DNA of 64,000 bases from Clostridia bacterium (GTDB lineage: Bacteria > Bacillota > Clostridia > Christensenellales > UBA1242): NCBI GenBank assembly GCA_900753315.1, contig CAADYP010000018.1:1-64000 (forward strand), given 5' to 3'. The notes below the pieces were generated by a model that saw only the letters and a program-made list of their open reading frames with translations, ran no database searches and was not told where the DNA came from. Shown here piece after piece: positions 41,962 to 50,432 of the stretch. A program made the position numbers and the translations under genes. Each line of letters starts with the position of its first letter. Within the stretch, counting starts at the first letter, position 1.

Positions 41962-42645
41962 ATGAAAATATTATTGATAGGCTCACTCGGGAAAATGGGC
42001 AAAACAATCGCAGAAAGCGTTTCAAATACTGATGATGAAATTGTCGCAGGTATAGACATAACAAGTGTTTATGAAAATGGTTTTGAAACCTATGATACCA
42101 TTCCAAAGACACTTGCACATATAGATGCAATAATAGATTTTTCAACAGCACAATCACGACAGAAACTGATTGAATTTGCTCACCACAACAAAATTCCATA
42201 TGGACTTTTTTCTACTGTAATATCAAAACAGGATGAAGAAGGTTTAAAAAATTTATCAAAAACTGTGCCTGTGTTAAAATGCAAAAATTCAAGTCTCGGC
42301 ATAAATTTGTTTTATTTAATTCTTAAAGATATCTGTCCAAAACTTAAAACTGCGGATGCGGTTTTGACAGAATATCATCACAAACAAAAACTCGACAGTC
42401 CAAGCGGAACAGCAAAAGAAATTGAAAGGATTTTAATCTCAAACGATGTTAAATTTTCAACATCCGCATTTCGAGTAGGAAACGAAAAAGGATTTCATAA
42501 ACTCCAATTTTTCTTTGGAGATGAAATCCTTGAAATAAGCCACAGAGCAAACTCTCGCAAAGTCTTTGCGGATGGAGCTCTTGATGCAATGCACAAACTT
42601 TTGTCAAAACCTGCTGGGCTTTATGAAAGTATCTTGGATTTGTAA
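41962..42645 (+). CDS. dapB: 4-Hydroxy-tetrahydrodipicolinate reductase
   Basis: The 227-aa protein has the nucleotide loop LIGSLGKMGKTIAE (where G-x-x-G-R-M-G is usual, Lys replaces Arg), STAQSRQKLIEFA and the catalytic EYHHKQKLDSPSGTAKEIE (about 135-153). It is shorter than typical DapB (about 240-270). It reduces the DapA product with NAD(P)H. It is cotranscribed with ddh and converges on dapA. Confidence 0.93.
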   Translation: MKILLIGSLGKMGKTIAESVSNTDDEIVAGIDITSVYENGFETYDTIPKTLAHIDAIIDFSTAQSRQKLIEFAHHNKIPYGLFSTVISKQDEEGLKNLSKTVPVLKCKNSSLGINLFYLILKDICPKLKTADAVLTEYHHKQKLDSPSGTAKEIERILISNDVKFSTSAFRVGNEKGFHKLQFFFGDEILEISHRANSRKVFADGALDAMHKLLSKPAGLYESILDL

Positions 42646-42709
42646 AAAACAAAAATATAAAAGTTTTGCTTAAAATTGCTTTTTTATGTCTCTCAATATT
42701 TGAAAATTA

Positions 42710-43606
42710 TTATTTTTCAAACCACTTTTCTTTGGAGCAAAGTTCAAAAACTTTTTTGACTTTGCTTTTGGTTTTGTTTGAGAGTTTGACAAGTGGCAGT
42801 CTCACATCTTCACTCATTCCTGCACACAACGACATAAAGTATTTTACCGGCACTGGATTGGTTTCACAAAAAAGCACATCGTCGATTTTAAATAATTTTC
42901 TTTGCAATTCTAAAGCACTTTCAATTTTCCCTGCCTTTGTCAAATCATAGACCTTTTGAACCTTATCAGCAAAAATATTGGCTGTAACACTCACAGCACC
43001 GCTTCCGCCAAGGCAATAAAAGACAAAATTCAAAGCATCTTCTCCACTGTAAACTGCAATTTTATTTTTGCAAATCTCACACAACTTTGAAATTCTCGCA
43101 ATGTCAGTTGTGCTTTCTTTTATTCCGTAAACATATTGATTTGTTTCAATAATTTTTTTCACCGTGTCAAGTTCTATCATCAATCCAGTTCTTGATGGCA
43201 CATTATACATAATTATTGGAAATTTCAATTTTGCCAAGTTTTGATAATACTTCACAAGTCCTGTTTGAGTTGTTTTGTTGTAATAAGGAGTAACCACAAG
43301 CGCAGCGTCTGCTCCAAGTTTTTTTGCCATCTTGGTATATCTTTTGCACACTTCAAAATTGTTGTTTCCTGTTCCAACAATCAATTTTGCCTTTCTAAAA
43401 GTGAGTTTTCTGCAAAACTTTATAATCTGTTCTCTTTCTGTTTCGGAGATTGTCGTTCCTTCTCCGGTTGTTGCCAAAACAACAATCGCTTTTGCTCCTT
43501 TATGCAAATCGTTATCTATGATTTTCTTCAAATTCTCAAAATCAATTTCTTTGTCTTTAAATGGAGTAACAAGTGCTACTCCGCATCCTTCAAATACACT
43601 TTTCAT
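42710..43606 (-). CDS. dapA: 4-Hydroxy-tetrahydrodipicolinate synthase
   Basis: I start at ATG 43606 (MKSVFEGCGVALVTPFKDKE, AGAGGTG upstream), giving 298 aa; the frame is open 29 codons further. TIM-barrel motifs are TTGEGTTISETE, VVTPYYNKTTQTGLVKY with the catalytic Tyr, PSRTG and YGIKESTTDI with the Schiff-base Lys. It condenses pyruvate with aspartate semialdehyde. It converges on dapB. Confidence 0.95.
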   Translation of the reverse strand: MKSVFEGCGVALVTPFKDKEIDFENLKKIIDNDLHKGAKAIVVLATTGEGTTISETEREQIIKFCRKLTFRKAKLIVGTGNNNFEVCKRYTKMAKKLGADAALVVTPYYNKTTQTGLVKYYQNLAKLKFPIIMYNVPSRTGLMIELDTVKKIIETNQYVYGIKESTTDIARISKLCEICKNKIAVYSGEDALNFVFYCLGGSGAVSVTANIFADKVQKVYDLTKAGKIESALELQRKLFKIDDVLFCETNPVPVKYFMSLCAGMSEDVRLPLVKLSNKTKSKVKKVFELCSKEKWFEK

Positions 43607-43709
43607 GTTCACCTCTTTTTGTAATATATATTCAAAAACAAATATGCTTGCTATTCGATTTGTTTTTGCGACAATTTCTACACAAAAGCACAAAATGTAT
43701 CGTCTTTGT

Positions 43710-43738
43710 TTGACTTTTAATCTAAATATAGTTTAAAT
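43710..43738 (+). promoter_or_regulatory. Candidate promoter of the flavin oxidoreductase
   Basis: TTGACT (43710-43715) and TTAAAT (43733-43738) have a 17-bp spacer, 26 bp before the ATG. Confidence 0.5.
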
Positions 43739-43763
43739 TATTATTATAAGAAAGGGAGGATAT

Positions 43764-45815
43764 ATGAATAAAAAATACGAGCCACTTTTCACACCATGGA
43801 AAGTTGGAAATTGTGAAATCAAAAACAGAATTGTTGTTTGTCCTATGGGCGGAACATCTTTGTTTGGTTGGATGGAACCTCATCACTTTGACAAAGATGC
43901 TGCCGATTTCTTTATGGACATTGCAAAACACGATGCAGGACTTATCATTCCTGGAATCGCACCAATCAGAAACATGATTGGAAACCGCTGGCTCTACAAA
44001 GCAAAAGGGGCTTTTAGAAAACTTAAACCATACATGGACGAACTACACAAAACAGGAGCAAAATTGTTTGTTCAACTCACCGCTGGCTTTGGTCGTTCTT
44101 TCTCAATTCCAAATTCTCTCGCACCTGTTGCAAAGAAAAAGTTTTTGAGAGGTATTCTCAAACCAATCATTGACATCGACCGCCTCTGTGCTTCCCCAAG
44201 CGTGTTGCCTTCTCGTTGGCTTGAAGGATTCTCTTGCAGAAGTTTGACAAAAAAAGAAATTGAAGAAATGGTTGAAGGTTTTGCAAAAATAGCAAAGATG
44301 TGCAAAGATGCCGGAGTTGACGGTGTCGAAATCCATGCAGTGCATGAAGGTTATTTGCTTGACCAATTTACACTTTCTTATACAAACCAAAGAGAAGATG
44401 AATATGGCGGAAGTTTTGAAAACAGATATCGCTTTGCGACAGATATTGTAAAAGCAATCAAAAAGGCATGTGGAAAAGATTATCCAGTTTCACTTCGTTA
44501 TTCAGCAGTAAGTAAAACAAAAGGATTTTGTGAGGGTGCAGTTCCTGGAGAAGAATATGTTGAAGTCGGCAGAGATATGGAAGAAAGTGAAAAAGCAGCA
44601 AAATATCTTCAAGATGCTGGTTATGATATGCTCAACACAGACAACGGAACTTACGATGCTTGGTATTGGGCTCACCCACCAGAATACATGCCACAAAACT
44701 GTAACTTGGAAGATGTTGCACACATCAAAAAATTTGTTGATATTCCTGTTGTTTGCGCTGGCCGTATGGATCCAGAAACAGCTGCAAAAGCAATCAAATC
44801 AAAACAAATTGATGGAATGGGCGTAGCAAGACAATTCTTGACAGACAATCACTGGGTAACAAAACTCAAAGAAGACAGAATTGAAGATATTATGCCTTGC
44901 ATTTGTTGTCATAATGGTTGTTTCCCAATGGCACACTACAAAGGAGTGGCTTGTGACGCAACAATGGAAGACTCTTCACATATGGCAAGATGTGCCCTTA
45001 ACCCAATGACTATGGATGGCGGAAAATATGATTTCAAACCAGCCAAAAAACAAAAAACAATCGCTATCATCGGTGGCGGTATCGGCGGAATGGAAGTTGC
45101 AAGAGTTGCAACAATGCGTGGACACAAGGTTACAATTTATGAAAAGAGTGACCACCTTGGCGGTGTGTTTGTTCCTGCCGCTGCACCATCATTCAAAGAA
45201 AAAGACAAACAACTTCTTGCTTGGTATAACAGACAAATGAAAAACATGGGCATCGAAATCAAATTCAACACCGAAATCACGGATATAACAAAACTTGCTG
45301 CTGACGAAATTGTTGTTGCAACTGGTTCAAGCACAAGAAAACTCCGCATGAAAGGTGCAGAACGCTGTATTGATGCCATTGATTATCTTTCTGGAAAAGA
45401 AGTTGGCGAGACTGTTGCCATTGTTGGTGGCGGACTTACTGGATGTGAAATCGCATACGATTTGATTTTGAAAGGCAAAAAACCAATCATCATTGAAACA
45501 AAAAATGATTTGATGGCAGTAAGTGGTTTGTGTCTTGCAAACTCATCATATTTGAGAGATTATTTCAAATATAAAAACATTCCTGTTTATCTTGAAAGCA
45601 AATTGGTAGGTATCACACCAAAGAAAATTGAAATCGAAACAAAAGATGGCAAGAAACATTCTGTTTCAGCAGATTCAATCATCACTGCAATCGGTTACAA
45701 CCCAAATCCTATCGCAAAAGCATCAAAAAACGTCCACATTGTCGGAGATGCTTTGAGAGTAGGAAATTTGAGAACGGTAATTTGGCGTGCTTGGGATGTT
45801 GCATGCAAATTATAA
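43764..45815 (+). CDS. Old-yellow-enzyme/Fe-S/FAD oxidoreductase (FadH/BaiC-like)
   Basis: The 683-aa protein has three parts. Residues 1-385 are an FMN barrel of the old yellow enzyme family (NRIVVCPMGG, EIHAVHEGYLLDQF, TNQREDEYGGSFENRYRF). A [4Fe-4S] Cys cluster follows (CICCHNGC at about 376-383 with later Cys). Residues 430-683 are an FAD/NAD domain (IAIIGGGIGGMEVARVA, then VAIVGGGLTGCEIA). The layout matches 2,4-dienoyl-CoA reductase and bile-acid or enoate reductases of anaerobes; the substrate is unknown. The codons are visibly richer in C/G than those of neighbours such as dapB. It has a GGGAGG site and its own terminator. Confidence 0.88.
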   Translation: MNKKYEPLFTPWKVGNCEIKNRIVVCPMGGTSLFGWMEPHHFDKDAADFFMDIAKHDAGLIIPGIAPIRNMIGNRWLYKAKGAFRKLKPYMDELHKTGAKLFVQLTAGFGRSFSIPNSLAPVAKKKFLRGILKPIIDIDRLCASPSVLPSRWLEGFSCRSLTKKEIEEMVEGFAKIAKMCKDAGVDGVEIHAVHEGYLLDQFTLSYTNQREDEYGGSFENRYRFATDIVKAIKKACGKDYPVSLRYSAVSKTKGFCEGAVPGEEYVEVGRDMEESEKAAKYLQDAGYDMLNTDNGTYDAWYWAHPPEYMPQNCNLEDVAHIKKFVDIPVVCAGRMDPETAAKAIKSKQIDGMGVARQFLTDNHWVTKLKEDRIEDIMPCICCHNGCFPMAHYKGVACDATMEDSSHMARCALNPMTMDGGKYDFKPAKKQKTIAIIGGGIGGMEVARVATMRGHKVTIYEKSDHLGGVFVPAAAPSFKEKDKQLLAWYNRQMKNMGIEIKFNTEITDITKLAADEIVVATGSSTRKLRMKGAERCIDAIDYLSGKEVGETVAIVGGGLTGCEIAYDLILKGKKPIIIETKNDLMAVSGLCLANSSYLRDYFKYKNIPVYLESKLVGITPKKIEIETKDGKKHSVSADSIITAIGYNPNPIAKASKNVHIVGDALRVGNLRTVIWRAWDVACKL

Positions 45816-45824
45816 TTTAAGATT

Positions 45825-45854
45825 AAGGCATCTCTTTTGAGATGTCTTTCTTTT
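45825..45854 (+). terminator. Terminator of the flavin oxidoreductase gene
   Basis: AAGGCATCTC pairs with GAGATGTCTT (one G-U) over TTTT, followed by a T-rich run. Confidence 0.75.
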
Positions 45855-45910
45855 TAAACAAAAGACAATATAACACAATAAACATCACATTCAAAACAAG
45901 GAGAAAATTT

Positions 45911-46702
45911 ATGCTTGGTGCAATAATAGGAGACTTGGCGGGTTCGGTTTATGAATATGAACAAACTCAAAATTGTCATTCAGTAAAAATGAAAAACATA
46001 ATAGAAGAGAATGCTTTTTTCAGCGACGACACAATTCTTACCATTGCAATCGCTGATGCTATTTTGACAAAAAAAGATTATGGTAATAACCTTAAAAAAT
46101 ATGCATTGGAATATCAAGATTACTCTCCAAATTTCAAACCATATTTCAAAACGCCATTTTCTCCAAACTTTACAAAATGGGCACAAGGCGATTTTGTTGG
46201 AAAAAGTGCAGGAAACGGGGCAATGATGAGAATCTCTCCAATCGGATTTTGGTTTGGAAATGAAAAAGAAATAGAAGAACAAGTTCGTCTTGCGACAAGT
46301 CCTTCTCACAACTGCACAGAATCTATCTCTAGTGCAACAACCATTGCTTTAATCATATTTTATAGTCGCAAAGGACTTTCAAAAGAAGAAATAAAATCAA
46401 AACTCAATCTCAAAATCACAAAGCCAGAAATTAAAACTTTCAATTATACTTGCCACGACACAATAGATGTTTGCTTATATTCATTTTTCAATTCAAAAAG
46501 TTTTGAAGACAGCATTTCTCTTTCTCTCTCATTTGGTGGAGACACTGACACAAATGCCTGCATAGTGGGAAGCATGGCAGAAGCATATTATGGAATTGAT
46601 GACGAGTTGAAAAACAAAGCACTTTCTTATCTTCCTTCAAACTTTCAAAAAACAATCACGGACTTCTACCATAAATTGCAATCTAGAAATCAAAACATTT
46701 AG
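45911..46702 (+). CDS. ADP-ribosylglycohydrolase family protein
   Basis: The 263-aa protein starts at ATG 45911 (MLGAIIGDLAGSVYEYEQTQ, AAGGAG upstream). It has the DraG-type metal motifs: GDLAGS, FSDDTILTIA at about 35-44 and GGDTDTNACIVGSMAEAYYG near the C-terminus, which bind two Mg ions. The family removes ADP-ribose from proteins or small molecules. No partner ADP-ribosyltransferase is visible nearby, so the target is unknown. Confidence 0.9.
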   Translation: MLGAIIGDLAGSVYEYEQTQNCHSVKMKNIIEENAFFSDDTILTIAIADAILTKKDYGNNLKKYALEYQDYSPNFKPYFKTPFSPNFTKWAQGDFVGKSAGNGAMMRISPIGFWFGNEKEIEEQVRLATSPSHNCTESISSATTIALIIFYSRKGLSKEEIKSKLNLKITKPEIKTFNYTCHDTIDVCLYSFFNSKSFEDSISLSLSFGGDTDTNACIVGSMAEAYYGIDDELKNKALSYLPSNFQKTITDFYHKLQSRNQNI

Positions 46703-46733
46703 AATTAGAAAAGATATATATCAAACCAAACAA

Positions 46734-46764
46734 AAAAATAAAGGCAATATAACCTTTATTTTTT
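46734..46764. terminator. Bidirectional terminator
   Basis: AAAAATAAAGG pairs with CCTTTATTTTT over an 8-nt loop between the convergent glycohydrolase and Spo0A-domain genes. Confidence 0.75.
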
Positions 46765-46777
46765 ATTAAATTGTTTT

Positions 46778-47155
46778 TTAATTTTCTTTATAAAGACCAA
46801 GATTGTAATATTCTGCGACCAAACGAATCAACTCTCCAACTGTAGGTTTGTCGTTGATGGTATAAAGTTGAGTTTTAAACATTTTGTTAAGTTCTGCAAA
46901 ACTTTTATTTATGTAGGTGTTTTCTATCGCATGTCTTATGCTTCTTTCCACGCAGTTTTCATTTTCTATTTTAAATTTCTGCCCTACAGCCAAATAGAGA
47001 CCCTTACAGAGATTGTGGATTAAACTAGGTTTCAAAATAACCAATTCTATTGCAAAGCACAAATAATTAAACCCAATCAAATCACATCTAATACCAATTC
47101 TAATAAGTGCTAGTTTAATTATTCTCCTCATGTCTAGAAGTTCTTTTTCATCCAT
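46778..47155 (-). CDS. Stand-alone Spo0A C-terminal DNA-binding domain protein
   Basis: The 125-aa protein corresponds to the effector domain of Spo0A. IGIRCDLIGFNYLCFAIELV aligns with the conserved IGVPAHIKGYQYL region, CVERSIRHAIENTY with the recognition helix VERAIRHAIE, and KPTVGELIRLVAEY with KPTNSEFIAMVAD. There is no receiver domain and no room for one upstream. Spo0A binds TGTCGAA-type 0A boxes to control sporulation and other stationary-phase genes. Here DNA binding without phosphorylation control is inferred. The start has GGAGG. A perfect 0A-box core lies at 47425. Confidence 0.8.
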   Translation of the reverse strand: MDEKELLDMRRIIKLALIRIGIRCDLIGFNYLCFAIELVILKPSLIHNLCKGLYLAVGQKFKIENENCVERSIRHAIENTYINKSFAELNKMFKTQLYTINDKPTVGELIRLVAEYYNLGLYKEN

Positions 47156-47424
47156 TAACTTATCCTCCTTTTAAAATTTGGTTATTAAAAAACATTGCTG
47201 CATTTTCTTGCAGTCATGATTTCTCTATGCATCTCAATATATTTCAAAACCTCTTTTCAAAGTTTAAAGATGTAAACAAACCAAATTATATTTTTTCATG
47301 CTCTTCTATAAGGTATCTATAAGTTCTGTGAAGAAACACGATGTTATTATATCACTTTAATGTTATTTTGTAAAATAAATATTCAAAATTTTACAAAATA
47401 ATTTTGAACTATACTTTCCAGTTT

Positions 47425-47431
47425 TGTCGAA
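47425..47431 (+). promoter_or_regulatory. Candidate 0A box
   Basis: TGTCGAA matches the Spo0A box core and sits in TTTTGTCGAATTT, 270 bp upstream of the Spo0A-domain gene. A 7-mer match can arise by chance. Confidence 0.35.
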
Positions 47432-47512
47432 TTTTTGAATATGTTAACCAATCAACCTAAATGAGTTTAAATTTGTTAAAAATTTTTAACTATGCATTTT
47501 CTCAATAAAAAC

Positions 47513-47543
47513 AAAAAAGAGAGAATTTTATCTCTCTTTTTTT
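47513..47543 (-). terminator. Terminator of the aconitase X operon
   Basis: AAAAAAGAGAGA pairs with TCTCTCTTTTTT over 6 nt, 23 bp past the small-subunit stop. Confidence 0.8.
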
Positions 47544-47565
47544 CTTTCTAAACCACTTTTTAGAT

Positions 47566-48015
47566 TTAATCTAAAAGGGTGACTGTTCCATCTTCAGAAA
47601 TTGAAATTTTGTCACCAGATTTAATTGTTTTCAAGATGTCTCTGCCAAGTTTGTCAATAGCAATAATCTTTGAATTTTCCCAGTTCTTTGCCAAAATAAC
47701 TCCACTTGCAGCCAAAGAATCAATTTCTTCACTAAACAACAATGCAGCAGGATTTATCCCCATTTGACAAATTGTTTGAATGACAAGTCCACCTGTTGTT
47801 GAACCAATTGTTTGTGGCAAAATCAAAGCGATTCCTGTCAAATTTTTTCCATAAACATCTGGGTTGTTTTGGTCAGAACCAATAATTTGCTTTGCATTTT
47901 TGAGTGCTGATTTTTGAAATGTTGCAAGAGTGTTAAGTCCTTGATGAGAAACGATTGCTTCTCCTTCATATGTTCCTTTGCAAATCACTCTTCCTTTAAA
48001 AACTTTCTTTGCCAT
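47566..48015 (-). CDS. Aconitase X swivel (DUF126) subunit
   Basis: The 149-aa protein matches the small subunit of aconitase X: MAKKVFKGRVICKGTYEGEA at the start, then IGSTTGGLVIQTICQMGINP, the swivel-domain loop (GS-S-G in most members). It pairs with the catalytic subunit encoded just upstream, 1 bp apart. AcnX enzymes are hydro-lyases; bacterial forms act on cis-3-hydroxy-L-proline and archaeal ones on mevalonate 5-phosphate. Which applies is unknown. Confidence 0.85.
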   Translation of the reverse strand: MAKKVFKGRVICKGTYEGEAIVSHQGLNTLATFQKSALKNAKQIIGSDQNNPDVYGKNLTGIALILPQTIGSTTGGLVIQTICQMGINPAALLFSEEIDSLAASGVILAKNWENSKIIAIDKLGRDILKTIKSGDKISISEDGTVTLLD

Positions 48016-48016
48016 A

Positions 48017-49288
48017 TTATTTCACCCCACAAATAATTTTTGTAATGTCTTCGTCTTTATAATAACGAGATTTTGAATAAGTCCTGAGTTTGTTACTGTT
48101 TGTAATGATTGGTTTTCCGCCAGCGATAGGGTTGTTTGTATACATAAGTGGGCAGATAGACGAAAATTTTACACCAAAACTTTTCAATTTTTTGTATTCT
48201 TCTGTTTCTTCAAACTTCTTCAAAACATTTGGTGCTGCTGTCATGATTGTTCTTACGCAAACCTTTTTCTTTCCACTCAATTTAAAGTTTTCTTCCAATT
48301 TGTGTGACCAATCTACAAGTTGGTTGTATGTAAGATGTGGACAGCCAATAAAGCAAAGTGATGGTTTTGCATTTGCATTCTTCCACATGATAGGATAACT
48401 CTTATAAACTCTCTCGAGTTCTTTGTCATCAATCACATATTTCTTTGTCTTCTCATTGATGATTTTCTTCCCAAGTTTCTTTGCTTCTGGTGTAAGGTTT
48501 TCAATGTGATATAAACCTACTGCTCCATTTGATGCTGTTGCTGCACCAAAATCTTTCAAATATGAAATTACATCATCAGTAAGTTCTGTTCCCAAAAACT
48601 TGTCAAGTCCAACAATATAAGGCACATCTTCCATTACCTTCATACCAATCGCACTACCCAAAATTTGTGCTTCAGGAAGTTTTTTTGTTTTTACTTCAAT
48701 TATCCAATTTGCTTTTCTTCCTTCATCAGTCAAAAGTCCAAATTTGGGAACTTTTCCCAAAATTGCTCCAAAGATGTCAAGCATTCCACTGTTTCTGTTG
48801 CAACGCGCTCCAAGAACAGAGTTTGCAAACACAACTGCACTACTTTCAGCCCATGACAAAACATCTCCATATTTTGGAGTGTTTCCAACTTCGTTTAAAT
48901 AGCATGTGCAAGTAAATGCATCTTTGTTTTTGAGACCAATTTTTGAAAGTTGTTCTTCATAATGTTTTTGTTGAGAATACATAATCTTGCTAAACACAAG
49001 TTTGTTGAGTGGACCACACTTCACATTCTTATAATCAAGTGGGCGTGGGTCAACAGTAAATGGATAAGGTGTTTTTAGTCCAGCGTCAATAATTTCGTCC
49101 ATGATTCTGTAAACAGGTTTCAATAGACCAATTCCAAAAGATGTAACCAAGTGTCCATCGGTCGTCACTGGCACAAATTTTTCAGCACCAAAGACATCAC
49201 CAAACTCCACCAAAGTTTGCATAATCTTTGCTTTTGTTTGACCTTCTTTGCCAGCAAGAATTGCCTTCTCCTCAGCAGTTAGTTTCAT
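48017..49288 (-). CDS. Aconitase X catalytic (DUF521) subunit
   Basis: The 423-aa protein starts MKLTAEEKAILAGKEGQTKA, typical of AcnX. It has HLVTSFGIGLLKPVY, TCTCYLNEVGNTPKYGDVLS, GARCNRNSGMLDIFG and CFIGCPHLTYNQLVDW, whose Cys residues are candidates for the Fe-S cluster ligands. A two-subunit arrangement is known in archaea and some bacteria. No proline-racemase or isoprenoid gene is adjacent to indicate the substrate. AAAGGAGG precedes the start. Confidence 0.88.
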   Translation of the reverse strand: MKLTAEEKAILAGKEGQTKAKIMQTLVEFGDVFGAEKFVPVTTDGHLVTSFGIGLLKPVYRIMDEIIDAGLKTPYPFTVDPRPLDYKNVKCGPLNKLVFSKIMYSQQKHYEEQLSKIGLKNKDAFTCTCYLNEVGNTPKYGDVLSWAESSAVVFANSVLGARCNRNSGMLDIFGAILGKVPKFGLLTDEGRKANWIIEVKTKKLPEAQILGSAIGMKVMEDVPYIVGLDKFLGTELTDDVISYLKDFGAATASNGAVGLYHIENLTPEAKKLGKKIINEKTKKYVIDDKELERVYKSYPIMWKNANAKPSLCFIGCPHLTYNQLVDWSHKLEENFKLSGKKKVCVRTIMTAAPNVLKKFEETEEYKKLKSFGVKFSSICPLMYTNNPIAGGKPIITNSNKLRTYSKSRYYKDEDITKIICGVK

Positions 49289-49403
49289 TTAAATCCTCCT
49301 TTGTTTTCGTTTTTATTATAAAACATTTTGCTGTTATTTCAAATCAAATAAATCATTTTTCAAAAAATTTCTTTTTTAGATAATATCACATCAAAAACCA
49401 CAT

Positions 49404-49432
49404 AAAAAAATATAGCAAAAATGCCATATTTT
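49404..49432 (-). terminator. Terminator of folD
   Basis: On the minus strand AAAATATGGC pairs with GCTATATTTT (one mismatch) over a short loop, followed by T-rich sequence, just after the folD stop. Confidence 0.65.
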
Positions 49433-49441
49433 CAATTAAAA

Positions 49442-50326
49442 TTATTTCAAATTTTCTTTTTCATTTTTTTTTAAAAGTGTTCTCTCATTATGCAAAATCA
49501 AAGTATTTTCCATCAAACATGCAACTGTCAAAGGACCAACTCCACCTGGCACTGGTGTGATGTAAGAAGTTTTGTCTTTAACATCATCAAAATCAACATC
49601 TCCAACCAAGCCACTTGACAATCTATTAATGCCGACATCTACTACAAAAGCACCATCTTTGACATAATCTTTTGTTATCATTTGAGGTTTTCCAACTGCA
49701 ACCACCAAAACATCTGCTCTTTCACATTTTCCTTGCAAATCTTGTGTGTGGCTGTGGCAGTTTGTGACTGTTGCATTTCTTTGTTGCAAAAGTGTAGAAA
49801 CACTTTTCCCAACAAGCAAACTTCTTCCGACAACAACAACGTCTTTGCCGTCCAAGTCATAACCTTCACTGTCCAAAATTCTCATTACTCCAGTTGCTGT
49901 GCAAGGAGCAATCTTTCCTGTTCCAGCATACAGTTTTCCAAGATTTACATCGGTCAAACAATCAACATCTTTTTCAGGAGAAATAGTATTTATGATTTCA
50001 TCTCTAAACTTGTCAAGTTTTTCTGGCAAAGGAAGTTGAACCAAAATACCTGACACACCATTGTCTTCGTTAAGTTTTCTAATAAATGTCTTCAATTCTT
50101 CTTTTGTTGCCTTTTCTGAAAACTCATAAACCAAAGACTTCATTCCACATTCTGCACAAGCCTTTTCTTTTGACCTAACATAAATTTTGCTTGCTTTATT
50201 TTCTCCAACAATTATGCAAACTAGGCAAGGCACATCTTTTCCTTGTGAAACATATTTTGTCAAAATTTCGTCTTTGACACCTTCTCTAATTTTTTTTGCA
50301 AGTTCTTTTCCATCAATAATTTCCAT
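49442..50326 (-). CDS. folD: Methylenetetrahydrofolate dehydrogenase/cyclohydrolase
   Basis: The 294-aa protein starts at ATG 50326 (MEIIDGKELAKKI), with GGAGG 8 nt upstream; the frame opens earlier. It has YVRSKEKACAECGM with the catalytic Tyr/Lys region, GILVQLPLPEKLD, PEKDVDCLTDVN, the NADP site VVVGRSLLVGKSVSTLL and TPVPGGVGPLTVACLMENT. It interconverts methylene-, methenyl- and formyl-tetrahydrofolate. The C-terminus has a short Lys/Glu-rich tail. Confidence 0.96.
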   Translation of the reverse strand: MEIIDGKELAKKIREGVKDEILTKYVSQGKDVPCLVCIIVGENKASKIYVRSKEKACAECGMKSLVYEFSEKATKEELKTFIRKLNEDNGVSGILVQLPLPEKLDKFRDEIINTISPEKDVDCLTDVNLGKLYAGTGKIAPCTATGVMRILDSEGYDLDGKDVVVVGRSLLVGKSVSTLLQQRNATVTNCHSHTQDLQGKCERADVLVVAVGKPQMITKDYVKDGAFVVDVGINRLSSGLVGDVDFDDVKDKTSYITPVPGGVGPLTVACLMENTLILHNERTLLKKNEKENLK

Positions 50327-50432
50327 CTCTTTCTCCTCCATTGCTACAAGTTTAGCACAACCGCAAAAAAGTATCAAGACAAAGAAACAAAAAGTTTTGG
50401 AAATTCATATATTTTTATGAAAGGAGAAAAAC

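Larger units (their letters stand above)
47156..47565. other. Intergenic region upstream of the Spo0A-domain gene
   Basis: About 410 bp, AT-rich. It contains a TGTCGAA (47425-47431) and the AcnX operon terminator (47513-47543). Between 47170 and 47400 I see no clear promoter consensus, ORF or repeat. Confidence 0.45.
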
